Notes under the pieces: generated by a model
What the model saw: only the letters and a program-made list of their open reading frames with translations
Databases searched by the model: none
What the model was told of the DNA's origin: nothing
Shown: in pieces, positions 9,382 to 18,671 of the stretch
Layout: each line of letters starts with the position of its first letter
How positions within the stretch are numbered: the stretch's first letter is position 1
Assembly (NCBI GenBank): GCA_963708855.1
Contig: CAVPUM010000006.1
Location: forward strand, 1 to 64,000
Source of the DNA: CAIWHR01 sp963708855
GTDB lineage: Bacteria; Pseudomonadota; Gammaproteobacteria; Burkholderiales; Casimicrobiaceae
DNA length: 64,000 nt
Direction: 5' to 3'
Translations under genes and position numbers: made by a program

Positions 9382-11619
9382 TTATGCGTGCTCCAGCTTA
9401 GCGTAGTCGAGCGCCAGCCATTTCACCCCGGCGTCGCGGAAGTTGACCTGCACCTGCGTGTCCGACCCGCGGCCGCGGGCGTCGATGATGACGCCCAGCC
9501 CGAACTTCGCGTGCCGCACGCTCTGGCCGATGCGCCACTGCGAGGCCGGCGGCGTCGCCTGCGGCGCGCCGGACACGCGGCCCCATTCGGCCTCGTCGAC
9601 GTCGATCGACCGGCGACGGAACGGCGACAGCCATTGCACGAGGTCCGGCGGCAGCTCGCCGACGAAGCGCGACGGGATGTTGTAGCGCATCTGGCCGTGC
9701 AGCATCCGGGTCTGCGCGTTGGTGATGTAGAGGCGGCGGCGCGCGCGCGTGATCGCGACGTACATGAGTCGCCGCTCTTCCTCGAGCCCGTCCGCTTCGT
9801 TGCGGCTGTTCTCGTGCGGAAACAGGCCCTCCTCGAGCCCCGTCACGAACACCGTGTGGAACTCGAGGCCTTTCGCCGAATGGACGGTCATCAGCTGCAA
9901 TGCCGGCCGCCCCTCGGCCGCCTGCGTGTCGCCCGCCTCGAGCGCCGCGTGCGCCAGGAACGCCGTCAGCGGATCGGTGGCACCCTCGTCGGCGCCCGCT
10001 TCCGGCGACTCGATGCCGAGGTCGACCCGGTCGGTGAGCATCGGCGCGTCGGTGGCGAGCTGCGCCTCGCGGACGAAGCTGTCGGCGGCCGTGATGAGCT
10101 CCTCGAGGTTCTCGACGCGATCCTGCCCGTCCTTCTCCGCCTGGAAATGCGCGAGCAGCCCCGACTTGTGGATGACGTGCTCGACGGCTTCGGCCAGCGG
10201 CAGCGCCTTCGTCTCCGCGCGCAACCGGTCGACCAGCTTGACGAATCCGGCGAGCACCGTGCCGGCCTTGCCGGAAAGCGTGCCGCCGCCGGCGACCTGC
10301 CACAGCGTCGTGTCCTGCGTGCGCGCCGCGTCCTGCAGCTGCTCCAGCGTGCGCGCGCCGATGCCACGCGGCGGAAAGTTCACGATTCGCAGGAACGCGC
10401 CGTCGTCCGCCGGCGCCGCGATGAGGCGCAGGTAGGCGAGCGCGTGCTTGATCTCCGCGCGCTCGAAAAACCGCATGCCGCCGTAGACGCGATACGGAAT
10501 TCCCGCGCCGAACAATGCGTGCTCCAGCACCCGCGACTGTGCGTTGGACCGGTAGAGGAGCGCCACCTCGTCCAGCGCGACGCCGTCGCCGGCGATGCCG
10601 CGGACCACGTCGACGATGAAGTCCGCCTCGTCGCGATCGCTCGGCGCGGTGAACGCGCGCACCGGCTCGCCCTTGCCTTCGCTCGTCCACAGGTTCTTGC
10701 CGAGGCGCGCCTGGTTCTGCTTGATGAGCGCGTTGGCGGCGTCGAGGATGTGCCCGTGCGACCGGTAGTTCTGCTCGAGCTTGATCAGCTTGACCGGCTG
10801 CTCCGGCGTGGCGAAATCGCGCTCGAATTGCTGCATGTTGGCGACCTTGGCGCCGCGGAACGCGTAGATCGACTGGTCGTCGTCGCCGACGGCGAACACC
10901 GCCGTGTGCGGTCCGGCCAGCATCCGCAGCCACTTGTACTGCAGCGTGTTGGTGTCCTGGAACTCGTCGACCAGCAGATGCGAGAACCGGCGCTGGTAAT
11001 GCTCGCGCAGGACGTCGTGGCCGGCGAGCAGTTCGTAGCTGCGCAGCAGAAGCTCCGCGAAATCGACGACGCCTTCGCGCTGGCACATCGCGTCGTAGAG
11101 CGCGTAGTGCTCGACCTGGCGCCGCGTGATCTCGTCGCCCGCCTCGACCATGTTCGGCCGCTGCCCGTCTTCCTTCGCGCTGGCGATGAACCACTGCAGC
11201 TGCTTGGGCGGATACTTGTCATCGTCGATGTCGTGCGCGCGGTACATCCGCTTGATCAGCGACAGCTGGTCCTGCGTGTCGAGGATCTGGAAGAGCTGCG
11301 GCAGGTTCGCTTCGCGATGGTGCGCCCGCAGCATGCGGTTGCAAAGCCCGTGGAACGTGCCGACCCACATCCCGCGCGTGTTGACCGGCGTCAGCGCGGA
11401 CAGCCGCAGCATCATTTCCTTCGCCGCCTTGTTCGTGAACGTGACGGCGAGGATCGACAGCGGGCCCGCCTGCCCCGTCGCGAGCAGCCAGGCGATCCGC
11501 GTCGTCAGCACGCGCGTCTTCCCGCTGCCGGCCCCGGCCAGGATCAGCGCCGACGCGTGGGGCAGCGTCACTGCCGCCAGTTGCTCGGGATTCAGGTTTT
11601 CCAGGAGTTTGGACGACAT
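9382..11619 (-). CDS. uvrD: ATP-dependent DNA helicase II
   Basis: This intact 745-residue superfamily 1A helicase unwinds DNA 3'-5' in nucleotide excision and mismatch repair. Visible motifs are Walker A AGAGSGKT near residue 30, TFTNKAAKEM (Ia), LLVDEFQDTN near residue 218 (motif II), GDDDQSIYAFRGA (III), LEQNYRS (IV), LMTVHSAKGLEFHTVF (V) and YVAITRARRRLYI (VI). The C-terminal region with GIGVI-type residues (KFGLGVIIDARG) is the UvrD Tudor-like tail. Length and motifs fit UvrD rather than Rep. It is divergent from argA. Confidence 0.95.
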   Translation of the reverse strand: MSSKLLENLNPEQLAAVTLPHASALILAGAGSGKTRVLTTRIAWLLATGQAGPLSILAVTFTNKAAKEMMLRLSALTPVNTRGMWVGTFHGLCNRMLRAHHREANLPQLFQILDTQDQLSLIKRMYRAHDIDDDKYPPKQLQWFIASAKEDGQRPNMVEAGDEITRRQVEHYALYDAMCQREGVVDFAELLLRSYELLAGHDVLREHYQRRFSHLLVDEFQDTNTLQYKWLRMLAGPHTAVFAVGDDDQSIYAFRGAKVANMQQFERDFATPEQPVKLIKLEQNYRSHGHILDAANALIKQNQARLGKNLWTSEGKGEPVRAFTAPSDRDEADFIVDVVRGIAGDGVALDEVALLYRSNAQSRVLEHALFGAGIPYRVYGGMRFFERAEIKHALAYLRLIAAPADDGAFLRIVNFPPRGIGARTLEQLQDAARTQDTTLWQVAGGGTLSGKAGTVLAGFVKLVDRLRAETKALPLAEAVEHVIHKSGLLAHFQAEKDGQDRVENLEELITAADSFVREAQLATDAPMLTDRVDLGIESPEAGADEGATDPLTAFLAHAALEAGDTQAAEGRPALQLMTVHSAKGLEFHTVFVTGLEEGLFPHENSRNEADGLEEERRLMYVAITRARRRLYITNAQTRMLHGQMRYNIPSRFVGELPPDLVQWLSPFRRRSIDVDEAEWGRVSGAPQATPPASQWRIGQSVRHAKFGLGVIIDARGRGSDTQVQVNFRDAGVKWLALDYAKLEHA

Positions 11620-11752
11620 GCGCGGCGATCCGGCGAAACGTGGATGATACCGGGCTCGGGATATGGGGTCGGATACGCCTTGCCGGGCGCCGGCGCCCCG
11701 GCGCCAAACCTGCTACCCGCGCGCGTTGAGCAACGGCGCCGCGCCCGCCCGC

Positions 11753-11758
11753 TATAAT
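11753..11758 (+). promoter_or_regulatory. -10 element upstream of argA
   Basis: A consensus TATAAT lies 29 bp before the argA ATG, predicting a short leader of about 22 nt. No good -35 is visible at normal spacing. The same context (CTATAATCGCGCG) precedes the methionine synthase gene at 56935. Confidence 0.5.
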
Positions 11759-11787
11759 CGCGCGCACTCGCCAAACCTCCGACCACG

Positions 11788-13137
11788 ATGCCCCGCACCC
11801 CCGACGCCACGCCCGCCGCCAATTCGGCGACGATGCGCGCGTTCGTCCACCTGATCCGTTCCGCCGCGCCGTACGTCCACGCGTTCCGCGGCAAGACGTT
11901 CGTCATCGCGTTCGGCGGCGAAGTCGTCGCCGACGAGCAGTTCCTGGGCGTCATCCACGATTTGAACCTGCTGCACAGCCTCGGCATCCGCCTCGTGGTC
12001 GTCCACGGCTGCCGGCCGCAGGTCGAGGCGATCCTCGAAGCGCAAGGCATCCCGAGCAACTATGCCCACGGTGTGCGCATCACCGACCCGGACGCGATGG
12101 ACTGCGTGCTGGAAGCCGCGGGCCAAGTCCGCGCCCGCATCGAGGCGCTGCTTTCGCTCGGCCTCGCGAACTCGCCGATGGCCGGCGCGCGCAACCGGGT
12201 GTCGAGCGGCAACTACCTGACGGCCAAGCCGATGGGCATCGTCGGCGGCGTCGACATGCAATTGTCCGGCGAAGTCCGGCGCATCGACACCGAGGCGATC
12301 CAGCAGCGGCTGGACGACGGCGACATCGTGCTGATCTCGCCGATCGGCTACTCGCCCACCGGCGAGATCTTCAACCTGACCGTCGAGGAAGTCGCCACCC
12401 AGGTGGCGGTCCGGCTGGAAGCGACCAAGCTGGTCTTCCTGATGGATGCCGACGGCGTCCGCAATGGCCGCCGGCAGCTGCTGCCCGACCTGTCGACGAC
12501 GGACGCCGAGGCGCTGCTGACCAAGGGCGAAAAGCTGGCGCTGGACATCCGCATGTACCTGCCCGCCGCGATCCGCGCATGCAACAACGGCGTCAAGCGG
12601 GCGCACCTCATTTCGCGGCGGCTGGATGGCGCGCTGCTGCTCGAGCTCTTCACGCGCGACGGCGTCGGCACGATGGTCGCCGCCACCGCGCTCGCCCATA
12701 TCCGCAGCGCCACGATCGACGACGTCGGCGGCATCCTGGCGATCATCGAGCCGCTCGAGGAACAGGGCGTGCTGGTGCGGCGCTCGCGCGAGCGCCTCGA
12801 AAGCGAGATCGAGCGCTTCGCCGTCGCCGAGTACGACGGCCATATCGTCGGCTGCGCCGCGCTGTATGCGTTTCCCGATGAAAAGGTCGGCGAACTCGCC
12901 GCGCTCGCCGTACAGCCCGATTTCCGCCGCGAGGGCTACGGCGAGGCGTTGCTGCGCGAAATCGAGACCCGGGCGCGCAAGCTCAAGCTGACCGGGCTCT
13001 TCGTGCTCACCACCAAGACCGCCCATTGGTTCCTGGAGCGCGGGTTCCGCGCGGCCACCATCGCGGAGCTGCCGCAGCAGAAGCAGGCGCTCTACAATTT
13101 CCAGCGCAAGTCGCTGGTTTACCGCAAGCCGTTGTAA
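11788..13137 (+). CDS. argA: Amino-acid N-acetyltransferase
   Basis: This intact 449-residue protein performs the first step of arginine synthesis, acetylating glutamate with acetyl-CoA. The N-terminal amino-acid-kinase-like domain (about residues 20-300) contains FVIAFGGEVVAD and LVVVHGCRPQV. The C-terminal GNAT acetyltransferase domain (about 305-449) contains VGELAALAVQPDFRREGYGE, the acetyl-CoA loop. Kinase-domain residues act as the arginine feedback module in this family. Stop and the next start (yggX) are 10 bp apart, so the two are probably cotranscribed, as in many Betaproteobacteria. Confidence 0.96.
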   Translation: MPRTPDATPAANSATMRAFVHLIRSAAPYVHAFRGKTFVIAFGGEVVADEQFLGVIHDLNLLHSLGIRLVVVHGCRPQVEAILEAQGIPSNYAHGVRITDPDAMDCVLEAAGQVRARIEALLSLGLANSPMAGARNRVSSGNYLTAKPMGIVGGVDMQLSGEVRRIDTEAIQQRLDDGDIVLISPIGYSPTGEIFNLTVEEVATQVAVRLEATKLVFLMDADGVRNGRRQLLPDLSTTDAEALLTKGEKLALDIRMYLPAAIRACNNGVKRAHLISRRLDGALLLELFTRDGVGTMVAATALAHIRSATIDDVGGILAIIEPLEEQGVLVRRSRERLESEIERFAVAEYDGHIVGCAALYAFPDEKVGELAALAVQPDFRREGYGEALLREIETRARKLKLTGLFVLTTKTAHWFLERGFRAATIAELPQQKQALYNFQRKSLVYRKPL

Positions 13138-13147
13138 GGAAATTCAC

Positions 13148-13420
13148 ATGGCCCGCATGATTCAATGCGTCAAGCTCGGCCGCGAAGCCGAGGGACTCGA
13201 TTTCGCACCCTATCCGGGCGAGCTCGGCAAGCGCATTTACGAAAACGTGTCGAAGGAAGCGTGGGCGCAATGGCTGCGCCACCAGACGATGCTCGTCAAC
13301 GAGAATCGGCTGAGCCTGGCCGACGCGCGCGCCCGCAAGTGGCTCGCCGAGCAGATGGAAAAGCACTTCTTCGGCGGCGGGGCCGAGATGCCTTCCGGGT
13401 ACGTGCCACCGTCGTCCTGA
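13148..13420 (+). CDS. yggX: Oxidative damage protection / Fe(2+)-trafficking protein
   Basis: This 90-residue protein opens MARMIQCVKLGREAEGLDF, with the single conserved cysteine near residue 7 and the YggX motif PYPGELGKRIYENVSKEAW. A C-terminal MEKHFFGGG follows. Family members protect iron-sulfur proteins from oxidation and are thought to handle labile iron in the cytosol. Length equals that of the E. coli protein. It follows argA by 10 bp. Confidence 0.95.
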   Translation: MARMIQCVKLGREAEGLDFAPYPGELGKRIYENVSKEAWAQWLRHQTMLVNENRLSLADARARKWLAEQMEKHFFGGGAEMPSGYVPPSS

Positions 13421-13643
13421 CGGCAAGCACGTCATCGACCAACGATGATGGCTCCGTGACCACACGCAGTCTCGACGAGTTCCACGACCGGCAACGCGGG
13501 TTGTTCTATGATCCTCGATCGCGGCACGTTCGGGATTCAGGCACTGACGTTCAGCTACCACCTGTGAAGGATCGAGCTATCGCTTGGCGCCCGTCGCCGT
13601 CACGCCGAGATAGATGTCCTGACCACGCGGATCTCGCTTCAGA

Positions 13644-13804
13644 TCATCCGCCTGCAGTCGGGAATGTTCAACATCAATCACTTCGGCCAATCGCTGCCGG
13701 CAACCCCGTTTGGCGGAATCAAGGACAGCGGCATCGGCAGCGAGGGCGGCAGCGAAACGTTCGCTGGCTACCTGACGACCAAGTTCGTCACGCAGATGGA
13801 TTGA
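13644..13804 (+). pseudogene. C-terminal remnant of an aldehyde dehydrogenase
   Basis: In one frame ending at TGA 13802-13804 the sequence reads SGMFNINHFGQSLPATPFGG, IKDSGIGSEGG, SETFAGYLTTKFVTQMD. This is the C-terminus of an NAD(P)-dependent aldehyde or succinate-semialdehyde dehydrogenase (conserved PFGGxKxSGxGxEGG). About 50 residues remain of a normal 480 or so. The 220 bases before it (13421-13643) hold no recognisable coding sequence, so this is a deletion scar and not a frameshifted gene. Confidence 0.8.
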
Positions 13805-13828
13805 AGCCGCGTGGCGACGCGCGATTCG

Positions 13829-16384
13829 CTATCGCGTGGGGCTGCGAAAGTACCACCGTTTCGCAAGCTCCGTCGCGACGCAGTAGCCGATGACGATGGC
13901 GAGCATGGCCCCCAGCAGAGGCGCCGGCAGCGCGACGAAGCCGAACGCCCGGGCAAGCGGCTCGACGAACGGGACCGCGACCGCGATGGCCGAGACGGCG
14001 ACGGTCGTCCACATGAGGAGACGGCCCGGGACACTGCGCAGGACCGGACCGTGCGTGCGCAGCAGCAGCAGGACCGCCAGTTCCGTCAGCAGGGAGACCA
14101 CAAACCACGCGGTCTGGAATAGCGATTCCGTCGCACCGAAGACGCGGAGCAGCACCATGAATGTCAGGAGGTCGAACGCGGTGCTGATCAGGCCGAACAC
14201 GACCATGAACCGTCGAACGGCGGCCACGTCCCAGCGTTGCGCATGCGCGACGCGCTCCGCGTCGACGTTGTCCGTGGAGATGGCGATCGACGGCAGGTCG
14301 GACAGGAAGTTGTTGAGGAGGATCTGCTTGGCGGCCAGCGGCAGGAACGGCAGCAGCGGCGTCGCGATGGCCATGCTCACCATGTTGCCGAAGTTCGCGC
14401 TGGTGGTGATCGAGATGTACTTGAGCGTATTGGCGAACGTGCGGCGGCCATCGTCCACGCCGCGCCGCAGGACGTCCAGATCGGGTCGCAGCAGCACGAC
14501 GTCGGCGCTCTCGCGTGCGACGTCCGCGGCCTGGTCGACGGAGATGCCGACATCCGCGGCGTGCAACGCCGGGGCGTCGTTGATGCCATCGCCCAGGTAG
14601 CCGACCGAATGACCGGTGCGCTGCAGCGCCCGGATGATTCGTTCCTTCTGTTGCGGATCGACCTCGACGAAGAGATCGGTCCGCGGCGCGAGATGCCACA
14701 GCGCCTCGTCCTTGAGCCTCGCGATCGCCTCGCCGGTCAGCATCGCCTTCGGATCGAGGCCGATCGTGGACGCGACGTGGGCGGCCACGTGGCGGTTATC
14801 GCCGGTGATGACCTTGACCTGCACGCCGCGTGCCGCGAGATCGCGCACCGCCTGCGCCGCCTGTGCCTTGGGCGGATCGAAGAAGAGCAGGAACCCCTCG
14901 AACACCATGCCTGCCTCGTCGGCCTGCGCGTATCGCTCCCGCGCCGACACGCGCCTGGTCGCGACCGCGAGCACCCGAAACCCTTCCGTGCCCTTCGCGC
15001 GATAGAAGGTCTCGAGCCGTTGGCGCGTACGCTCGTCGAGGGCCACGGCGGCACCCGCGCATGCGCGTGCCGTGCAGACGGCCAGCACACTGTCGAACGC
15101 CCCTTTCATGATGATCCGATGGTGCCCGGGATCTCGGTCGTCCCCGATCACGATGGTGAGGCGCTTGCGGATGAAGTCGTAGGGGATCTCGTCGACCTTC
15201 ACGCAACCCGCGGTGGTCAGGCCGGCCTTCTCGCCCGTCGCGACGAGCGCCGCGTCCAAGGGGTTCGCGATGCCGGTTTCGAGGGCCGCATTGAGGTAGG
15301 CGAGCCGAAGCACCTCCGCCGACCCCGTCCCTTCCGCATCCACCGTGGCGTCGAGCGCCATCACGCCCGCGGTGAGCGTCCCGGTCTTGTCGGTGCACAG
15401 AATGTCCATGCTGCCCAGGTCTTCGATGGCCTCGAGGCGGCGGACAATCACGCCGCGGCGAGCCATCGCTCGCGCACCGCGCGCGAGCGTCACACTGACG
15501 ATCGCGGGCAGCAGTTCGGGCGAGATGCCGACGGCCAGTGCCACCGCGAATAGCAGCGACTCGATCGCCGGGCGCCCAAGCATCTGATTGACCGCCAGCA
15601 CGAAGAACACCATGACCACCATGATGCGCACGAGCAGGTAGCCGAACTGCCGCACCCCGCGCGCGAACTCGCCTTCCGGCGGATGCGCCTTGAGCCGCGC
15701 GGCCACCTCGCCGAACGCCGTGGCGCGACCGGTCCTCACGACCAGCACGGTAGCGGTCCCGCTGCGCACGGAAGTTCCCATGAACGCGCAGTTGGTGCGA
15801 CCCGCCATCGGCGCGTCGGCCTTCACCGTGCCGGGCTGCTTCTCGACCGGCATCGACTCGCCGGTGAGGCTCGCTTCGGTCACCAGGAAATCCCTGGCGG
15901 CGAGGATCGCGCCGTCGGCAGGCACGAGATTGCCGGCGGCGAGCTCGATCACATCGCCCGGCACGATCCGGCTTGCGGCGACCGTTTGCACCGTGCCGTC
16001 GCGCAGGACGCGCACCGTCAGTGAAAGGCGCTTGCGCAACTCCGCGACCGCCGCCGAAGCACGGTACTCCTGCGTGAAACCGAGCAGCGTGCTGCCGAAC
16101 ACGATGAAGAGAATGATGGCGGAATCGATCCAATCGCGAACGAAGAGGGAGATGACCGCGCCGAAGACGAGGATCAGGATGAGCGGACTCGCGAACTGGC
16201 GGAGCAGCAGCCGGACCGCCGCGACGTCACGCTGTTCCTCGACGGCATTCGGGCCATGGCGCGCGAGGCGTTCGGCAGCCTCCCTCGACGAAAGACCTCG
16301 GGGACTCGTGGCGAGCGCGGCCAGCAGGGCCGACGCATCGTTGCCCCAGAACGCGCCCTCCGGCGCGACCGCCGGCATGCGCAT
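13829..16384 (-). CDS. mgtA: Magnesium-translocating P-type ATPase
   Basis: This intact 851-residue P3B-type ATPase imports Mg2+ across the inner membrane. The actuator loop has TGESMPVEK, the phosphorylation site is CTDKTGTLT, and the hinge is GDGINDAPAL. The transmembrane PELLPAIVSVTLARGA and the C-terminal helices with FLSDLPSIAISTDNVD are typical of MgtA/MgtB. The start is taken at ATG 16384; an ATG two codons later is equally possible. I see no obvious mgtA-type leader or operon partner. Confidence 0.93.
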   Translation of the reverse strand: MRMPAVAPEGAFWGNDASALLAALATSPRGLSSREAAERLARHGPNAVEEQRDVAAVRLLLRQFASPLILILVFGAVISLFVRDWIDSAIILFIVFGSTLLGFTQEYRASAAVAELRKRLSLTVRVLRDGTVQTVAASRIVPGDVIELAAGNLVPADGAILAARDFLVTEASLTGESMPVEKQPGTVKADAPMAGRTNCAFMGTSVRSGTATVLVVRTGRATAFGEVAARLKAHPPEGEFARGVRQFGYLLVRIMVVMVFFVLAVNQMLGRPAIESLLFAVALAVGISPELLPAIVSVTLARGARAMARRGVIVRRLEAIEDLGSMDILCTDKTGTLTAGVMALDATVDAEGTGSAEVLRLAYLNAALETGIANPLDAALVATGEKAGLTTAGCVKVDEIPYDFIRKRLTIVIGDDRDPGHHRIIMKGAFDSVLAVCTARACAGAAVALDERTRQRLETFYRAKGTEGFRVLAVATRRVSARERYAQADEAGMVFEGFLLFFDPPKAQAAQAVRDLAARGVQVKVITGDNRHVAAHVASTIGLDPKAMLTGEAIARLKDEALWHLAPRTDLFVEVDPQQKERIIRALQRTGHSVGYLGDGINDAPALHAADVGISVDQAADVARESADVVLLRPDLDVLRRGVDDGRRTFANTLKYISITTSANFGNMVSMAIATPLLPFLPLAAKQILLNNFLSDLPSIAISTDNVDAERVAHAQRWDVAAVRRFMVVFGLISTAFDLLTFMVLLRVFGATESLFQTAWFVVSLLTELAVLLLLRTHGPVLRSVPGRLLMWTTVAVSAIAVAVPFVEPLARAFGFVALPAPLLGAMLAIVIGYCVATELAKRWYFRSPTR

Positions 16385-16673
16385 CTCGCGTCCGGCCTTC
16401 AGATGACCTCCGTTCGTCGCCCGCGCCGCCGCGGAAGCGATGTGACAAAGGCGAAGGTGGATGTATCCACAGGAGCGGACTGGCCGGCGTGGCCCGGTAC
16501 CAGCGGGGGAAATCGAAAGCGACCCCGGACATCCATCCGATGACCGGCATGGCCCGCGGGCTGCGCCGTGAAGGTGGAGTATCCAGTCGCCCGGGACTTA
16601 CAATGGCGGTCGACGACACCGGTGTCGAGCGTCGCTTTCCGCCGCTGAACCCCCACCTAATCCTCCGATCATT
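16385..16673. promoter_or_regulatory. Divergent mgtA / AhpD-like promoter region with palindrome
   Basis: This 289-bp gap separates two divergent genes. A -10-like TACAAT lies at 16599-16604 on the + strand. Ten bases downstream is a perfect 14-bp palindrome CGACACCGGTGTCG (16614-16627), 47 bp before the AhpD-like start, placed where an operator would block transcription. Two imperfect direct repeats (gaaggtgga..tatcca near 16452 and 16571) also occur. I see no gene. Confidence 0.35.
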
Positions 16674-17255
16674 ATGAACGCACCCGCGATCAGCCGCTAC
16701 CCGGTCCCCGACCTCGCGGAGATGCCCGAAGATATCCGGACGCGCATTCTCGCCGTTCAGGAAAAGGCCGGGTTCGTCCCCAACGTGTTCGTGACGCTGG
16801 CGTATCGCCCGGACGAGTTCCGCGCCTTTTTCGCCTACCACGACGCGCTGATGGAAAAGGAAGGCGGCCTGTCCAAGGCCGAGCGCGAGATGATCGTCGT
16901 CGCCACGTCGGGCGCCAACGAATGCCTCTACTGCATCGTCGCCCACGGCGCGATCCTGCGCATCTATGCGAAGAACCCGCTGGTCGCCGACCAGGTCGCC
17001 GCCAACTACCGCAAGGCCGACATCACGCCGCGGCAAAAGGCGATGCTCGCGTTCGCGCTCAAGGTGGCGCTTTCGAGCAGCGAGATCGGCGACGACGATT
17101 TCGCCGCGCTCGCCGCGCACGGTTTCAGCGAGGAGGACGCGTGGGACATCGGCGCGATCGCCGCGTTCTTCGCGCTGTCGAACCGGATGGCCAACTTGAT
17201 CGGCATGCGGCCGAACGATGAATTCTTCCTGCTGGGACGCGTGCCCCGGCGCTAG
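16674..17255 (+). CDS. AhpD-like peroxidase-related enzyme
   Basis: This 193-residue carboxymuconolactone decarboxylase/AhpD-fold protein carries the redox motif E-x11-CxxC-x3-H (AEREMIVVATSGANE, then CLYCIVAHGA, near residues 70-88), the alkylhydroperoxidase active site. It resembles the uncharacterised 'peroxidase-related enzyme' family (TIGR01926-type). A role in reducing hydroperoxides is inferred from the motif. It stands alone, divergent from mgtA. Confidence 0.85.
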   Translation: MNAPAISRYPVPDLAEMPEDIRTRILAVQEKAGFVPNVFVTLAYRPDEFRAFFAYHDALMEKEGGLSKAEREMIVVATSGANECLYCIVAHGAILRIYAKNPLVADQVAANYRKADITPRQKAMLAFALKVALSSSEIGDDDFAALAAHGFSEEDAWDIGAIAAFFALSNRMANLIGMRPNDEFFLLGRVPRR

Positions 17256-17282
17256 GCGCCGCTTGCCGACGCCGGCACGCCG

Positions 17283-17609
17283 CTAGTCGTTTGCCGCCTC
17301 GCGGCAGGATTTGGTTTCCTTGGCCAGCAGGGGCTTCACGGGCGTGTCGACCCACGCGCCCTTGTCCTGGCGCTCCAGCTTCGCGACCGAATTGAGCGCG
17401 ACCATCGTGTAGCCGCCGGGCTGCTTCCTGGCGAGGACGACCATCGTGCAGCCCGAGCCCTTGTTGAGCGTCACCCGGCCGTCGAGCCAGCCGCCATTGC
17501 CCAAGCCGCTGGCGACGATGCGCACCTGCGTGTCTTCGGGAAGCGCCTGCGCGCCCAGTGGCGCCGCTGCCCCACCCAGTGCCAAACCCGCCAACCACGC
17601 GAACTTCAC
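17283..17609 (-). CDS. Hypothetical secreted protein
   Basis: This 108-residue protein has an N-terminal signal peptide (MKFAWLAGLALGGAAAPLGAQA). The mature part begins LPEDTQVRIVASGLGNGGW and has two cysteines (about residues 54 and 102) that could pair in the periplasm. I do not recognise the family. The two neighbouring genes end or start close by on either side (27 and 106 bp), with no functional hint. Confidence 0.6.
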   Translation of the reverse strand: MKFAWLAGLALGGAAAPLGAQALPEDTQVRIVASGLGNGGWLDGRVTLNKGSGCTMVVLARKQPGGYTMVALNSVAKLERQDKGAWVDTPVKPLLAKETKSCREAAND

Positions 17610-17715
17610 CCGAGACCTCCAATTCGCAAACGCCGATGCATGACGCTATCGGCGCGCCAGCACACCCATCGCCGCAGGTCGGGCGGCCGCAGCCGCCCGA
17701 TCCAGTGTCATGCCA

Positions 17716-18585
17716 TCACAGGTTCAACTTGAACCACGCGAGCATCTTGTTCCACGCGTCCTCCGCCTGCTGCTTGCGATAGCTCGGACGGTAGTCGGCG
17801 TTGAAGGCGTGCGGCGTGTCCGGGTAGATCGTGTATTCGACCTTGGAATTGCCGGCGGCCTTCATTGCGGCAAACATCTTGTCGACGGTATCGTTGGGAA
17901 TGCCGCCATCGGCACCCCCGTAGAGGCCAAGCACGGCGCCCTTGATCTGCGGCGCCACGTCGAGCGGCGTCCTGTCGCCGGCGGCATACGCGCGCGCCGT
18001 GGGACCGTACCACGGCACCGCGGCCTTGACGTTCGGGTTGTGCGCCGCGTACATCAGCGCGATGCGGCCGCCCCAGCAGAAGCCGGTGATGCCCAGGCGC
18101 GCGGTTTCGGCCTTGCCCGTGCCTTTCGCATAGGCGACGCACGCGTCGAGGTCGCCCATCACCTGCGCGTCCGGGACCTTGGCGACGATTTCCGACATGA
18201 GCTTCGGGATGTCGGAGTACTTCGACGGATCCCCCTGCCGTGCATAAAGCTCGGGCGCGATCGCGAAGTAGCCGGCCTTGGCCAGCCGGCGGCAGACGTC
18301 CTTGATGTGCTCGTGCACGCCGAAAATTTCCTGCACGACGAGCACCACCGGGAAATTGCCGCCAGCGGCCGGCATCGCGCGGTAGGCCGGCATCTCGCCG
18401 TCCTTCGTCGGCACCTTCACCTCGCCGGCGACCAGACCCTCCGTCGACGTCGTGATCGTCTGCGCCGTGACCGGCAGCACCGCCAGCGCAAACCCCGCGC
18501 CCAGCGACGTCACGACGAAGCTGCGCCGGTCGACGTTCCGCTCGCCGAGCAGGCTTTTCATTTCCGAACTGATGATGTCGTTCAA
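17716..18585 (-). CDS. Dienelactone hydrolase family protein
   Basis: This 289-residue alpha/beta hydrolase has an N-terminal twin-arginine-like leader (DRRSFVVTSLGAGFALAVLP) and the core VVLVVQEIFGVHEHIKDVCR. The nucleophile motif is GFCWGGR, with Cys in the dienelactone hydrolase position, and the catalytic His is in YPDTPHAFNADYRPSY. The TTG at 18585 is chosen because AGGAGA (18592-18597) precedes it at good spacing; ATG 18561 is the alternative. The substrate is unknown, and a periplasmic location is inferred from the leader. It lies 86 bp downstream of the pyr operon on the same strand. Confidence 0.85.
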   Translation of the reverse strand: MNDIISSEMKSLLGERNVDRRSFVVTSLGAGFALAVLPVTAQTITTSTEGLVAGEVKVPTKDGEMPAYRAMPAAGGNFPVVLVVQEIFGVHEHIKDVCRRLAKAGYFAIAPELYARQGDPSKYSDIPKLMSEIVAKVPDAQVMGDLDACVAYAKGTGKAETARLGITGFCWGGRIALMYAAHNPNVKAAVPWYGPTARAYAAGDRTPLDVAPQIKGAVLGLYGGADGGIPNDTVDKMFAAMKAAGNSKVEYTIYPDTPHAFNADYRPSYRKQQAEDAWNKMLAWFKLNL

Positions 18586-18671
18586 CGCTTTTCTCCTGGC
18601 CAGATATCGCTCCCGCGACGCGAGCGCTCGAATGATCGTGACTCTACTACGACCGGGCGGCGGCCCCGCCC

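Noticed and set aside
13565..13650. Minus-strand frame ending RDPRGQDIYLGVTATGAKR as a second gene remnant
   Set aside because: It looks protein-like but overlaps the aldehyde dehydrogenase remnant's upstream region, has no start and no family I can name. Chance cannot be excluded.
16399..16656. 85-residue minus-strand frame in the mgtA upstream gap
   Set aside because: It consists of repeat-derived residues (GHAGHR, PGHAGQ) with no ribosome site, as commonly seen when intergenic repeats are translated.
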